Positions 16,797 through 25,382 of a stretch of DNA of 60,781 bases are shown here, one piece after another. The stretch comes from Sphingomonas sp. Leaf21. GTDB lineage: Bacteria; Pseudomonadota; Alphaproteobacteria; Sphingomonadales; Sphingomonadaceae. The position numbers and the translations under genes were made by a program. Numbering within the stretch: the first letter of the stretch is position 1; each line of letters begins with the position of its first letter. Location: positions 1 to 60,781 of the forward strand of contig NZ_CAKASM010000023.1 of the NCBI RefSeq assembly GCF_916858675.1, in the 5' to 3' direction. Under the pieces are notes generated by a model. That model saw only the letters and a list, made by a program, of their open reading frames with translations, was not told the DNA's origin and ran no database searches.

Positions 16797-17048
16797 TCAG
16801 CTCGCGCTCGCATCATCGGCAAAGGCGCGCCGTCCACGCCGCGTCCAGATCAGGCGGTAGCGATCGCTGTCTTCGCTGCGCAGCCTGCTCGCCACGTCGA
16901 CGAGCGCGCCATAGATCAGAGCGCGGTCGTCGTTGGTCAGATCGATGAGCCCCGCCTTGGCGATAAGGCCGCCCAGCTCGATCAACTGGCGGGTGCGCTC
17001 GCGCCGCTTCACTTGCCACTCGCGTACGTCATGCCGCGCCCGGCGCAG
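16797..17048 (-). CDS. traD: TraD-like conjugal transfer protein
   Basis: The C-terminal part RTRQLIELGGLIAKAGLIDL...DRALIYGALVDVASRL is the signature of the short TraD proteins of Ti-type plasmids (about 70 residues). They are found beside TraC and the relaxase and have an accessory role in transfer. No good start codon is visible. The open frame extends into traC, and a CTG at 17048 or an unusual start must be used, so the 5' end is uncertain. Confidence 0.7.
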   Translation of the reverse strand: MRRARHDVREWQVKRRERTRQLIELGGLIAKAGLIDLTNDDRALIYGALVDVASRLRSEDSDRYRLIWTRRGRRAFADDASAS

Positions 17049-17352
17049 CTGGAGCCGGGCTCGGAGAACTGATGTCCGTCGCAGGGCTGCTGTCACCACG
17101 GCGAGCGCTTGGGCGTGCGCCGGATTTCGCGCGAAAGAAGGCCGCGCCGCGCGTCCGCTGCGCCTCCCTTCCGCGCTCGTCTGTCGATTCCACCGCAAGC
17201 AGTAGCGCCCCTGCCAGTTGCTCGATCGGCAGCGCATCGGCGCCGGTCGCGATGACCAGCTCGCCCAGGTGTTCGCGCTTACGGGCCTTCAGCTGTCTGG
17301 CCTTGTCATCGAGCGCTTTGAGATCGGCGTCATAGTCGCGGGGTTTGCGCAT
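17029..17352 (-). CDS. traC: TraC-like conjugal transfer protein
   Basis: About 107 residues starting MRKPRDYDADLKALDDKARQ, then KREHLGELVIATGADAL and GAAFFRAKSG. This is the TraC family found beside oriT of Ti-type and sphingomonad plasmids, and is probably a relaxosome accessory protein. GGAAGG precedes the ATG. It is divergent from traA, with oriT between them, and overlaps traD at its 3' end. Confidence 0.85.
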   Translation of the reverse strand: MRKPRDYDADLKALDDKARQLKARKREHLGELVIATGADALPIEQLAGALLLAVESTDERGREAQRTRGAAFFRAKSGARPSARRGDSSPATDISSPSPAPAAPGAA

Positions 17353-17467
17353 GCGGTCATCCTTCCGTTGTGGGGCAAAGATAATCCAGTTATCGGGGCA
17401 TTCGATCAGCTGCAATGCGCCGGGATGACTTGGGACAACCGCTTCCCGAGATAGATGAAATCTTCGA

Positions 17468-17495
17468 AGGGCGCGCTTATACGTCGTGCCGACGT
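17468..17495. other. Origin of transfer (oriT), Q-type nic region
   Basis: On the minus strand the sequence reads ATAAGCGCGCCCT, close to the RSF1010/Ti nic core TAAGTGCGCCCT. Directly before it on that strand is the inverted repeat ACGTCG, three bases, CGACGT (17481-17495 on plus), matching the hairpin that precedes nic in RSF1010. It lies in the traC-traA spacer, exactly where Ti-type plasmids carry oriT. Nicking by TraA is inferred. Confidence 0.8.
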
Positions 17496-17524
17496 CGCTT
17501 GTGTAGTGTAAATGGATTGCCGCC

Positions 17525-20446
17525 ATGGCGATCTACCATTTCTCCGCCAAGATCATCTCGCGCGCGAACGGCTCCTCGGCGCTGGCGGCTGCCGCCTATC
17601 GCTCCGCCTCGCGGCTGCACGATCAGCGGCTCGATCGCCACCATGACTTCTCCAACAAGGCCGGCGTCGTCCATTCCGAAGTGCTGCTGCCCGATGGTGC
17701 GCTCGAGGCGTGGCGCGACCGAGAAGCGCTGTGGAATGCGGTCGAGGCGGTGGAGGTCAGGAAGGACGCCCAGCTCGCCCGCGAGGTCGAGTTCGCCATC
17801 CCACGCGAGCTCGATCAGGCGGAAGGCATCCGGCTGGCGCGCGACTTCGTAAACCGCGAGTTCGTTGCACGCGGCATGGTCGCTGATCTCAACGTGCATT
17901 GGGATGTAGGCGCCGATGGCGAGCCCAAGCCTCATGCCCATGTCATGCTGGCCCTTCGCGAGGTGAACAAGGAGGGCTTCGGCAAAAAGAACCGCGACTG
18001 GAACCGCACTGATCTGCTCGAGGCCTGGCGCGAGCGCTGGGCAGGCCACGTGAATGCCAGGCTGGCCGAACTCGACATCGACGCACGCGTCGATCACCGC
18101 AGCCTGGAAGCGCAAGGGATCGACCTCGAACCCCAGCATAAGATCGGTCCGGCCGCGTCGCGCATGGTCGAGCAGGGGCTCAGCAGCGAGCGGTTCACCG
18201 AGCACCACGCCATTGCCCGCGCCAATGGTGACAAGATCCTCGCCAACCCGGCCATCGCCTTGGATGCGATCACCCGGACGCAGGCAACCTTCACCACTCG
18301 CGACCTGGCGATGTTCATTCATCGCCATAGCGAGGGAAAGGAGCAGTTCGACCAGATGATGGCAGCGGTCCGATCCTCACCTGAACTGGTCAAGCTCGGC
18401 AAGGATGGACGTGGCCAGGAGCGCTTCACGAGCCGCGACATGGTCGACACCGAAACGCGGCTGCAGCGCGCCACGGTAAGGCTCGAGGCCAGCCGTCGCC
18501 ATGGGCTGAGTGATCAGCATCGCAGGCTGGCGCTGGTCCGTGCCGAGATGCGAGGGCTGACCCTGTCGGCTGAGCAGCGCAGCGCCTTTGATCACGTCAC
18601 CAGCGGCCGAAGTCTGGGCGTCGTCGTCGGCTATGCCGGAACCGGCAAGTCCGCGATGCTGGGTGTGGCGCGTGATGGCTGGGAGAGCGCCGGCTATCGG
18701 GTCCAGGGCTTGGCACTGTCAGGCATTGCCGCCGAGAACCTCGAGGGCGGCTCGGGCATCGCCTCGCGCACCATTGCCAGCCTTGAGCATCAATGGGGGC
18801 AGGGGCGTGAACTCCTGACCGACAAGTCGATCCTCGTCATCGACGAGGCTGGCATGATCGGCACCCGCCAGCTCGAGCGGGTGATCGGCGAAGCGGAGAG
18901 GCGCGGCGCGAAGGTGGTGCTGGTCGGCGACCCCGAACAGCTCCAGGCCATCGAAGCGGGCGCGGCGTTCCGCAGCGTGGCTGAGCGCCATGGCAGTATC
19001 GAGATTACTGACATTCGCCGCCAGCGTGAGGACTGGCAGCGCACGGCGACGCGGCAGCTCGCCACCGAGCGCACTGGGGAAGCGCTTGGCGCGTATCAGC
19101 AGCACGACGCGATCCATGTCGCCGAAACGCGTGAGGCCGCCCGGGTCGATCTGATCGACCGTTGGGACCGGCAACGCCAGGCCGAGCCTGACGCCAGCCG
19201 TATCATCCTCACCCACACCAATGACGAGGTGGTGCTGCTCAACCAGGCAGCGCGCGGGCGATTGCGCGCCCGACAGGAACTCGGTGATGATGTCACCCTA
19301 CAGGTCGAGAAGGGCGAGCGGCACTTTGCCGCCGGCGACCGGGTGATGTTCGGCCGCAACGAACGCGGCTTTGGCGTCAAGAACGGCTCGCTGGGTCGGA
19401 TCGAAAGCGTCACCGCAACCCGCATGGCGGTGATGCTCGACAACGGCACGCCCGTGTCCTTCGACCTCAAAGATTATGCCGCTGTCGATCATGGCTATGC
19501 TGCCACCATCCATAAGGCGCAGGGCATGACCGTCGACCGGGTGCATGTGCTGGCGACGCCGGGGCTCGATCGGCACGCTGTCTATGTCGCGATGTCACGG
19601 CATCGTGAGGGTGTCGATCTCCACTATGGCCGGGATGATTTTGCCGACCATGACCGGCTTGCCGCCACGCTGTCGCGCGAGCGGGGCAAGGACATGGCGT
19701 CGGACTATGCGAGAGAGCCTACGGCCCAGGTGTCGCGCGCCTTTGCGGAGCGGCGCGACATCCGCGATCAGCACGACACACCGGCGCCGAAACGTAACAT
19801 GTTCGATGGCCTGCAGTTGCGCAGGTCGCCTCCAACGCCGTCGCTCGATCCCGTCACGCCGCCCTCGCCGAGCAAGCCTGTCATCGCGGCACAAGCCCGC
19901 GCGTCCGAGCTTGGCGATGCCGTGGCCCGCCATGGTCGCATCGTCCAGGCCATGCGGCACGCGCAAAGCATCGGTGCGCCATACACACCGGAGCAGCGTC
20001 ACGAATTGCGGACGAGCCGAGCGTTGCTCGACACGTTTGCCCCGCAAGCTTCGCAGAATCTCGAACGGGCCATGGCGTGTGATCTGCGTCTGATCGGGGA
20101 AACCGCACAGGGACGCACGACAGCAGCGATCCGAGCCATGCAGCTCGAAGCCGAGATGCGCGACAATCCTGCGCTACGCGCCGATGTCTTTGTCCAGCGC
20201 TGGCAGGCGCTCGAGCGACAGCGGCGTCTGCTAATGCGCGATCATGAGGAGACGCGAGCCAACCGGGTCGCAGACCGGATGATGGGCATGGCCAAGGGCC
20301 TCGAGCGTGATCCACAGGTCGAGTCCATCCTGCGCAATCGCAAGGCGCGGCTGGGTCTTGGCAACAATGCCGGCGCCAGCGTTGGCCGGGAGCTTGAGCA
20401 GATGATCGGGCGAACCCGCAGTCGTGGTCTCGGCATCGGGATGTAG
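17525..20446 (+). CDS. traA: TraA relaxase/helicase (Ti-type)
   Basis: A complete 973-residue conjugative relaxase. The N-terminal MobA/MobL-type domain begins MAIYHFSAKIISRANGSSALAAAAYRS, with the catalytic Tyr in AAYRSASRL and the HUH-type metal site at PKPHAHVMLAL (about residue 138). The C-terminal part is a RecD2-like helicase with Walker A VVGYAGTGKSAM (about 365-376), Walker B VIDEAGM and a late YAATIHKAQGMTVDRV motif. It would nick at the adjacent oriT and unwind the transferred strand. The truncated second copy at 46.4 kb comes from a different, related plasmid. Confidence 0.95.
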   Translation: MAIYHFSAKIISRANGSSALAAAAYRSASRLHDQRLDRHHDFSNKAGVVHSEVLLPDGALEAWRDREALWNAVEAVEVRKDAQLAREVEFAIPRELDQAEGIRLARDFVNREFVARGMVADLNVHWDVGADGEPKPHAHVMLALREVNKEGFGKKNRDWNRTDLLEAWRERWAGHVNARLAELDIDARVDHRSLEAQGIDLEPQHKIGPAASRMVEQGLSSERFTEHHAIARANGDKILANPAIALDAITRTQATFTTRDLAMFIHRHSEGKEQFDQMMAAVRSSPELVKLGKDGRGQERFTSRDMVDTETRLQRATVRLEASRRHGLSDQHRRLALVRAEMRGLTLSAEQRSAFDHVTSGRSLGVVVGYAGTGKSAMLGVARDGWESAGYRVQGLALSGIAAENLEGGSGIASRTIASLEHQWGQGRELLTDKSILVIDEAGMIGTRQLERVIGEAERRGAKVVLVGDPEQLQAIEAGAAFRSVAERHGSIEITDIRRQREDWQRTATRQLATERTGEALGAYQQHDAIHVAETREAARVDLIDRWDRQRQAEPDASRIILTHTNDEVVLLNQAARGRLRARQELGDDVTLQVEKGERHFAAGDRVMFGRNERGFGVKNGSLGRIESVTATRMAVMLDNGTPVSFDLKDYAAVDHGYAATIHKAQGMTVDRVHVLATPGLDRHAVYVAMSRHREGVDLHYGRDDFADHDRLAATLSRERGKDMASDYAREPTAQVSRAFAERRDIRDQHDTPAPKRNMFDGLQLRRSPPTPSLDPVTPPSPSKPVIAAQARASELGDAVARHGRIVQAMRHAQSIGAPYTPEQRHELRTSRALLDTFAPQASQNLERAMACDLRLIGETAQGRTTAAIRAMQLEAEMRDNPALRADVFVQRWQALERQRRLLMRDHEETRANRVADRMMGMAKGLERDPQVESILRNRKARLGLGNNAGASVGRELEQMIGRTRSRGLGIGM

Positions 20447-20624
20447 TGCTAGTGCGGGGCAGCTCGTGCCGCCCAGAATATCCTCGAGTGCAGACGGTCT
20501 GCAATCAGGCAAAAACGGGTGGAAGCACGAACCCGCTGCGCGGGAGGGCGTGCGGGGCACGGTTGAGGTGATGTAACGAGCGTTGCGCGCCGGTTGAGCG
20601 TTTCGGGAGGCAGGCAGAGCATGG

Positions 20625-20645
20625 GGGCTCCACCAGAAGGAGCCC
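20625..20645 (+). other. Small hairpin before the IS91-type integrase
   Basis: GGGCTCC (20625-20631) and GGAGCCC (20639-20645) form a 7 bp stem just before the integrase start codon. The right arm contains the GGAG that would act as ribosome binding site, so folding could limit translation. It may be part of the left end of the IS91-type element. Confidence 0.45.
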
Positions 20646-20649
20646 TGCC

Positions 20650-21555
20650 ATGACCACACTCGTTCCAATTGCCGTCAGCCCGCTGCGCCAGCGTCTCATC
20701 GACGAGATGGACATACGGCGCTTCGGGCGCGAGACACAGCGCAACTACATCCGCGATGTCGGCCGGTTCGCGACATTCCTGGGGCGTTCGCCGGACACTG
20801 CAACGGCAGAAGACGTCCGGCGCTTCCAGATCGAGCAAGGCGAGCTGGATGTCCCGGCGCCGACCATGAACGCCATCGTGTCGGCACTGCGGTTCTTCTT
20901 CACGCAGACGCTCGACCGGCCGGACCTGGCGCGCAAGCTGGTCCGGATGCGGCATGAGCGCAAGTTGCCGGTGGTGCTGAGCCGGGACGAGGTAGCGCGG
21001 CTGCTCGACGCGACCACATGCCTCAAGCATCAGGCGGCGCTGTCGGTCGCCTATGGTGCGGGACTGCGCGCGGCCGAGGTCGCCGCCCTCAAGGTCCGTG
21101 ACATCGACAGCGAGCGCATGCTGCTCCGGGTCGAGCGCGGCAAGGGCGGGCGGTATCGCAACGCCATGCTACCGACCGGACTACTGGCGTTGCTACGAGA
21201 GTGGTGGCGGGTCGGTCGGCGGGAGCGCGTGTTGCACGTCGACGGCTGGTTGTTCCCCGGCCAGCACTACCTCAAGCCGCTCAGCACCCGGCAGCTGCAC
21301 CGCATCGTCGTGGAGGCAAGTGTGGCGGCGGGTATCGGCAAGCGCGTCGGGCCGCACACCTTGCGGCACTGTTTCGCGACCCACCTCCTCGAGGACGGGA
21401 TCGACGTCCGCATCATCCAAACGCTGCTGGGGCACGCCAAGCTGGAAACCACCGCTTATTACACCCAGGCCGCCACGCGGGTCCTGCGCAACGTGACCAG
21501 CCCGTTTGAACGGCTTGCAACCACTGCTGCGGAAGGGAGGGTACCCAAGGGCTGA
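20650..21555 (+). CDS. Tyrosine integrase of IS91-type element
   Basis: A 301-residue XerC/D-like recombinase. The SAM-like N-terminal domain (residues about 8-95) is followed by the catalytic domain: Arg in YGAGLRAAEVAALK, Lys in RGKGGRYRNAML, HTLRHCFATHLLE, LGHAKLETT and the Tyr in YYTQAAT. It precedes the Y2 transposase by six bases, a pairing typical of a subgroup of IS91-like elements. Its exact role in their movement is not settled. Confidence 0.88.
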   Translation: MTTLVPIAVSPLRQRLIDEMDIRRFGRETQRNYIRDVGRFATFLGRSPDTATAEDVRRFQIEQGELDVPAPTMNAIVSALRFFFTQTLDRPDLARKLVRMRHERKLPVVLSRDEVARLLDATTCLKHQAALSVAYGAGLRAAEVAALKVRDIDSERMLLRVERGKGGRYRNAMLPTGLLALLREWWRVGRRERVLHVDGWLFPGQHYLKPLSTRQLHRIVVEASVAAGIGKRVGPHTLRHCFATHLLEDGIDVRIIQTLLGHAKLETTAYYTQAATRVLRNVTSPFERLATTAAEGRVPKG

Positions 21556-21561
21556 GCGGCG

Positions 21562-22755
21562 TTGCGCGCCTCACTCGAGGTCGCCGACATCTTCCGCGCT
21601 GCCGGTCCTGCGTACCGGGCCGCCCGCGCCGGGCACCTCAGCCTCGACCAGTTGAAGGTCATGTCGGCGATAGAGACTTGCCGTACCGCCATCATGGGCG
21701 GGCACGTCGAGGCCTGCACCGACTGCGGCCACTGGCGGGTCGCCTATAACTCCTGCCGCAACCGACACTGCCCGCGGTGCCAGGGGGCAGCCGCGCGCAC
21801 GTGGCTCGCCGAACGCGAGGCCGACCTGCTCCCGGTCGGCTACTTCCATGTCGTCTTCACGCTGCCGGCCGAGGTCGCCGACATCGCGCTCCAGAACAAG
21901 GCGGCGATCTACGGCCTGCTGTTCCAGGCGGCGTCCGAGACGATGACGACCATCGCCGCCGACCCGAAGCACCTTGGCGCCCGCATCGGCATCACCGCCG
22001 TGCTTCATACGTGGGGCTCGGCGATGACTCACCACCCGCACATCCACATGATCGTGCCGGGTGGTGGCCTGTCGCCTGACGGCAGCCGCTGGGTGTCATC
22101 GCGCCCGGCGTTCCTCCTGCCGGTCAGGGTGCTGGGCAAGCTGTTCCGCCGTCTGTTCCTCACCCGGCTGATGGCGCTGCATGATGCCGGGCGGCTCGCG
22201 TTCTACGGCAGCCTCGCCTACCTCGGTGACCGGCGCGCCTTCCTGCGGCACCTGGCGCCGGTCAGGAAGAAGCGCTGGGTTGTCTACGCCAAGCCGCCGT
22301 TCGCCGGGCCGGAGACGGTGCTCGCCTACCTGTCGCGGTACACCCACCGCGTCGCCATCTCGAACAGCCGGCTGCTGCGCTTCGACCAAACCGGCGTCAC
22401 CTTCCGCTACAAGGACTACCGTCGGGGTGGCGCCGACCGGCAGCAGGTCATGACCCTTGCCGCCGACGAGTTCATCCGCCGCTTCCTGCTCCACGTCCTG
22501 CCCAAGGGCTTTCACCGCATCCGCCACTACGGTCTGCTCGCTGGAGCCACCCGCAAGGTCGTGCTCAGCCACGTCCGTCAGCTGCTCGGGGTGGCACCGC
22601 CGGCCACGGTCGATGCGCCGGCCGAGCTGGATGACACTCGTCCGGCATGTCCGTGCTGCGGCGGGTACATGGTCGTCGTCGAGACCTTCGAACGTCAGCG
22701 CCACCCCCGCGCGCCGCCATCTGCTGCGCGGTCACCCGAGAGACTGGCGTCGTGA
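21562..22755 (+). CDS. IS91-family transposase
   Basis: A 397-residue HUH transposase for rolling-circle movement. The N-terminal zinc ribbon is CTDCGHWRVAYNSCRNRHCPRCQG, and the metal-binding HUH motif is HHPHIHMIVPGGG (about 155-167). The catalytic Tyr region is LAYLSRYTHRVAISNSRL. The start appears to be TTG, as the LEVADIFRAAG N terminus is family-like. Terminal oriIS and terIS sequences could not be identified by eye, so element limits are unknown. Confidence 0.9.
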   Translation: MRASLEVADIFRAAGPAYRAARAGHLSLDQLKVMSAIETCRTAIMGGHVEACTDCGHWRVAYNSCRNRHCPRCQGAAARTWLAEREADLLPVGYFHVVFTLPAEVADIALQNKAAIYGLLFQAASETMTTIAADPKHLGARIGITAVLHTWGSAMTHHPHIHMIVPGGGLSPDGSRWVSSRPAFLLPVRVLGKLFRRLFLTRLMALHDAGRLAFYGSLAYLGDRRAFLRHLAPVRKKRWVVYAKPPFAGPETVLAYLSRYTHRVAISNSRLLRFDQTGVTFRYKDYRRGGADRQQVMTLAADEFIRRFLLHVLPKGFHRIRHYGLLAGATRKVVLSHVRQLLGVAPPATVDAPAELDDTRPACPCCGGYMVVVETFERQRHPRAPPSAARSPERLAS

Positions 22756-23443
22756 CCCGGCACGGCTTGGCAGCACCCCACTCCGCGGCTTCCGTGCTTG
22801 CGGTGCCGATGCCACCTGCGCAGATCGCCATCAGCGGGGTGGCTACCTCGCCCCAAGCCGAACTTGCCGCGCTGGTGAGCCCGTCATGGCGACCTAAATA
22901 CAGACCGTCCGCATCCAGGATCCTGCCCGCAACTGCCGTGCCGACCAACGCACGAGCAGGCCAAAACCCGAATTCCCCATAGGTCATGCTTGTGGCCCGC
23001 GGGTTCGGGCTTCCAAGACTTTCGTACGCCTGCCGGCATCCGAAACCCTTCAGGATTGCGGCACAGCCGCTTTGGGCCGGAAGGATTGCGTTCCCAGCCG
23101 TTCGTTCACCAGCCGTCAGACGGTAGCTACGCGCCATAACTTTCGTCATTCAAGTTGATTGGCAGCGCTTCCGAAGCTGCCGTTTACCCGAACTGCTGGC
23201 TAACGTCAGCTACTGGTCAAAAGCGCTTATCCCCCACCAGGTAGATGACCGCATCGAAATGGGCTGCCAGACCGCTGCCGCCTCATTGAAAGCGGCATCC
23301 ATGAATAGCCGTCTACTGCGGACTTTCGGGCAGCAGCGTCACTTGATCCATTGCGCGAAGTCTAGTGACTACGAGGTTTCGCCGAAGAGAACGATCCGTA
23401 TTGGCTCAAACTCATTGTTCTTTGATGAGTTGACTCGTCCGGG
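22756..23443. other. Gene-free region between IS91-type element and defence island
   Basis: About 690 bases without a supported gene. The first part probably contains the 3' end of the IS91-type element. Toward 23400 the DNA becomes less GC-rich (TTGTTCTTTGATGAGTTGAC), which may be the promoter of the TIGR04141 gene. No palindromic A-E type site was found here. Confidence 0.4.
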
Positions 23444-25117
23444 TTGGAAGCGTCAAATTTCACCGTGGCTGAAAGAACTCAGAACTTGGCGCTGCGACTG
23501 ATACGGCAGGGCGTGGAGCCGGCGGACGCTGTGCGTGCGGGCGTTGTCCTGAGCGACTTACCTTCGCTAGCCGGAGCAAAGATCGCAGCTGGGCCGGTTG
23601 GCGGTGGTACGCCAAATTGGGCGGACTTCTTGGGGCTCACGGAAGGGCAGAAGGCTGACCTGTTCCAGCATTCAAGCTACGGGCTGGTCTTCGTCAGGGC
23701 GGCGGAACGCTGGTTCGCTATCGCTTTTGGGCTTGGCCATGCGAAGCTTGACGCCGCAGCCATCGAGCAGGACTTCGGCCTCCGCGTGGTTCTTAATGCC
23801 GTCGACCATCGCAAGCTGAAGAGTGCAGATGTCCGCACACCAGACGCGAACACGCTGAATCGTCGATCGCAGGCGAGTCGTGGCGCCGAGCGAACGGTGT
23901 TCGAAATCGACCCCGAACGGGACATCGTCAGAGGCTTGCTCGGCGAACCGAAGGACAAGGCATTTGCGACACGTATCAGCGGGAGCGACAGCTTGTCGGT
24001 TCGCCGCAAGGCGGCGGTGGGTGACTTGCCGACGATCTGCGCGAGGGCATTCGAGCTATACAACGAGGAGGCGTACAAGGCTGAGTTCGGCTGGATCGAC
24101 CACATCAGGCATGTTCGTGATCAAGGAACGCTCGCCAAGCTCGAAGCAAGCCTTGTCGATACGATGACGGGAGCGCTCGTAAAAAACGCATCCGAAGTTG
24201 ATGAGGTCAGCCTGGCCTTTCCTGCCATGTACGATCCAGACAAGGGTGGATCGGTCACCTTTCGTGGTTACGGCTCGCGTCTGGTCTATCCTGATTTAGA
24301 GGTGGCGCATTACCTTCAGGGCCTGAAGGACAAGGGCAAGGCCGCCTACACGGCGGACATGCTCGACAGCCATTTCGTCCAGGAAGTCGACGACGACGGG
24401 ACATCCGCCGGTTCATCTTGGAAGATGCGGGATTGCTTAGTCTACGAAACGAAGCTGGAAGGCTCAACATACACCTTGTCCGGAGGGCGCTGGTACAAGA
24501 TCGACAACGCCCTCGCGGAGGAGGTCGAGGCGTACTTCAATGATGTCGCCAAGGTCGACTTGCCGGCGGCTGCCGCCGGAGACAACGAGAAAACTTATAA
24601 TGCTGCGCTAGGAAAAGCAGGCGGTGACTTGTTGTCGTTGGACGTCCAACTTGTGAAACCGAGTGATGCTTCCTCGCCGATTGAGGTATGCGATTTCCTT
24701 TCCAAGAGTGGCGCGCTCATCCATATCAAGGACAAATCTGAGTCTTCGAAGCTCAGTCACTTGTTCAACCAAGGCTTGGTGTCGAGTGTCGTGTTGAAGC
24801 GTGACGGCAAGTTTCGCGACGCGGTTCGAGCAAAGATAGTGGCTCAGCCAGGCGGGGCCGTCTTCAAAGACATTATCCCGGCGGCCGACCAGCCGTTCGA
24901 TACCTCTAAATTCACGGTAGTTTTCGGCGTGCTGGTCAACTCCGCACCGGGCAAGGACCTGAAGCTGCCATTCTTCAGCCTGATCTCGTTTCGTCATGCC
25001 GCGAGGCGGATTGCCAACGAACTCGGCTACGGCGTGGCTTTCGCGTGGATTAAGAAGCCAGGTGTGGGTGCCGGGAAGAAGAAGGCGAAGGCAGTTGCGC
25101 CAGACGCACCAGTTTGA
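23444..25117 (+). CDS. TIGR04141/DUF6119 family protein
   Basis: A 557-residue protein of the sporadically distributed TIGR04141 family. The N terminus NLALRLIRQGVEPADAV and the region HSSYGLVFVRAAERWFAIAFGLGHAKLD followed by LRVVLNAVDHRKLKSADVRT are characteristic. The family occurs in restriction and other defence islands and is thought to contribute to foreign-DNA defence, but its activity is unknown. The start is a TTG at 23444 or a GTG at 23465, neither with a clear ribosome site. It lies upstream of hsdR in the same direction and may belong to the type I system. Confidence 0.8.
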   Translation: MEASNFTVAERTQNLALRLIRQGVEPADAVRAGVVLSDLPSLAGAKIAAGPVGGGTPNWADFLGLTEGQKADLFQHSSYGLVFVRAAERWFAIAFGLGHAKLDAAAIEQDFGLRVVLNAVDHRKLKSADVRTPDANTLNRRSQASRGAERTVFEIDPERDIVRGLLGEPKDKAFATRISGSDSLSVRRKAAVGDLPTICARAFELYNEEAYKAEFGWIDHIRHVRDQGTLAKLEASLVDTMTGALVKNASEVDEVSLAFPAMYDPDKGGSVTFRGYGSRLVYPDLEVAHYLQGLKDKGKAAYTADMLDSHFVQEVDDDGTSAGSSWKMRDCLVYETKLEGSTYTLSGGRWYKIDNALAEEVEAYFNDVAKVDLPAAAAGDNEKTYNAALGKAGGDLLSLDVQLVKPSDASSPIEVCDFLSKSGALIHIKDKSESSKLSHLFNQGLVSSVVLKRDGKFRDAVRAKIVAQPGGAVFKDIIPAADQPFDTSKFTVVFGVLVNSAPGKDLKLPFFSLISFRHAARRIANELGYGVAFAWIKKPGVGAGKKKAKAVAPDAPV

Positions 25118-25382
25118 TGCGCGCGATCGAGACATTTTATGTCCTAGCCTTCTCTAATGAAGTGGCGGCTCGCCAATCGAAGCGAAACGCGGCTGCATAC
25201 CGAAATTATTGATGCCGTGGGCCACTTTGGGATCTCGCTGACAAAGTTGAATGACCGGCAGGTTTCGGGGAAACGCGATGAGTCCGCTAAATGGCTTGGA
25301 TTGGGTTGGCCGGGAACGCCGGGGATCGCCACATCATTAATTTGCCATCGTCGCGCGTTCCCGGCACAACAGCGGTCAAATC

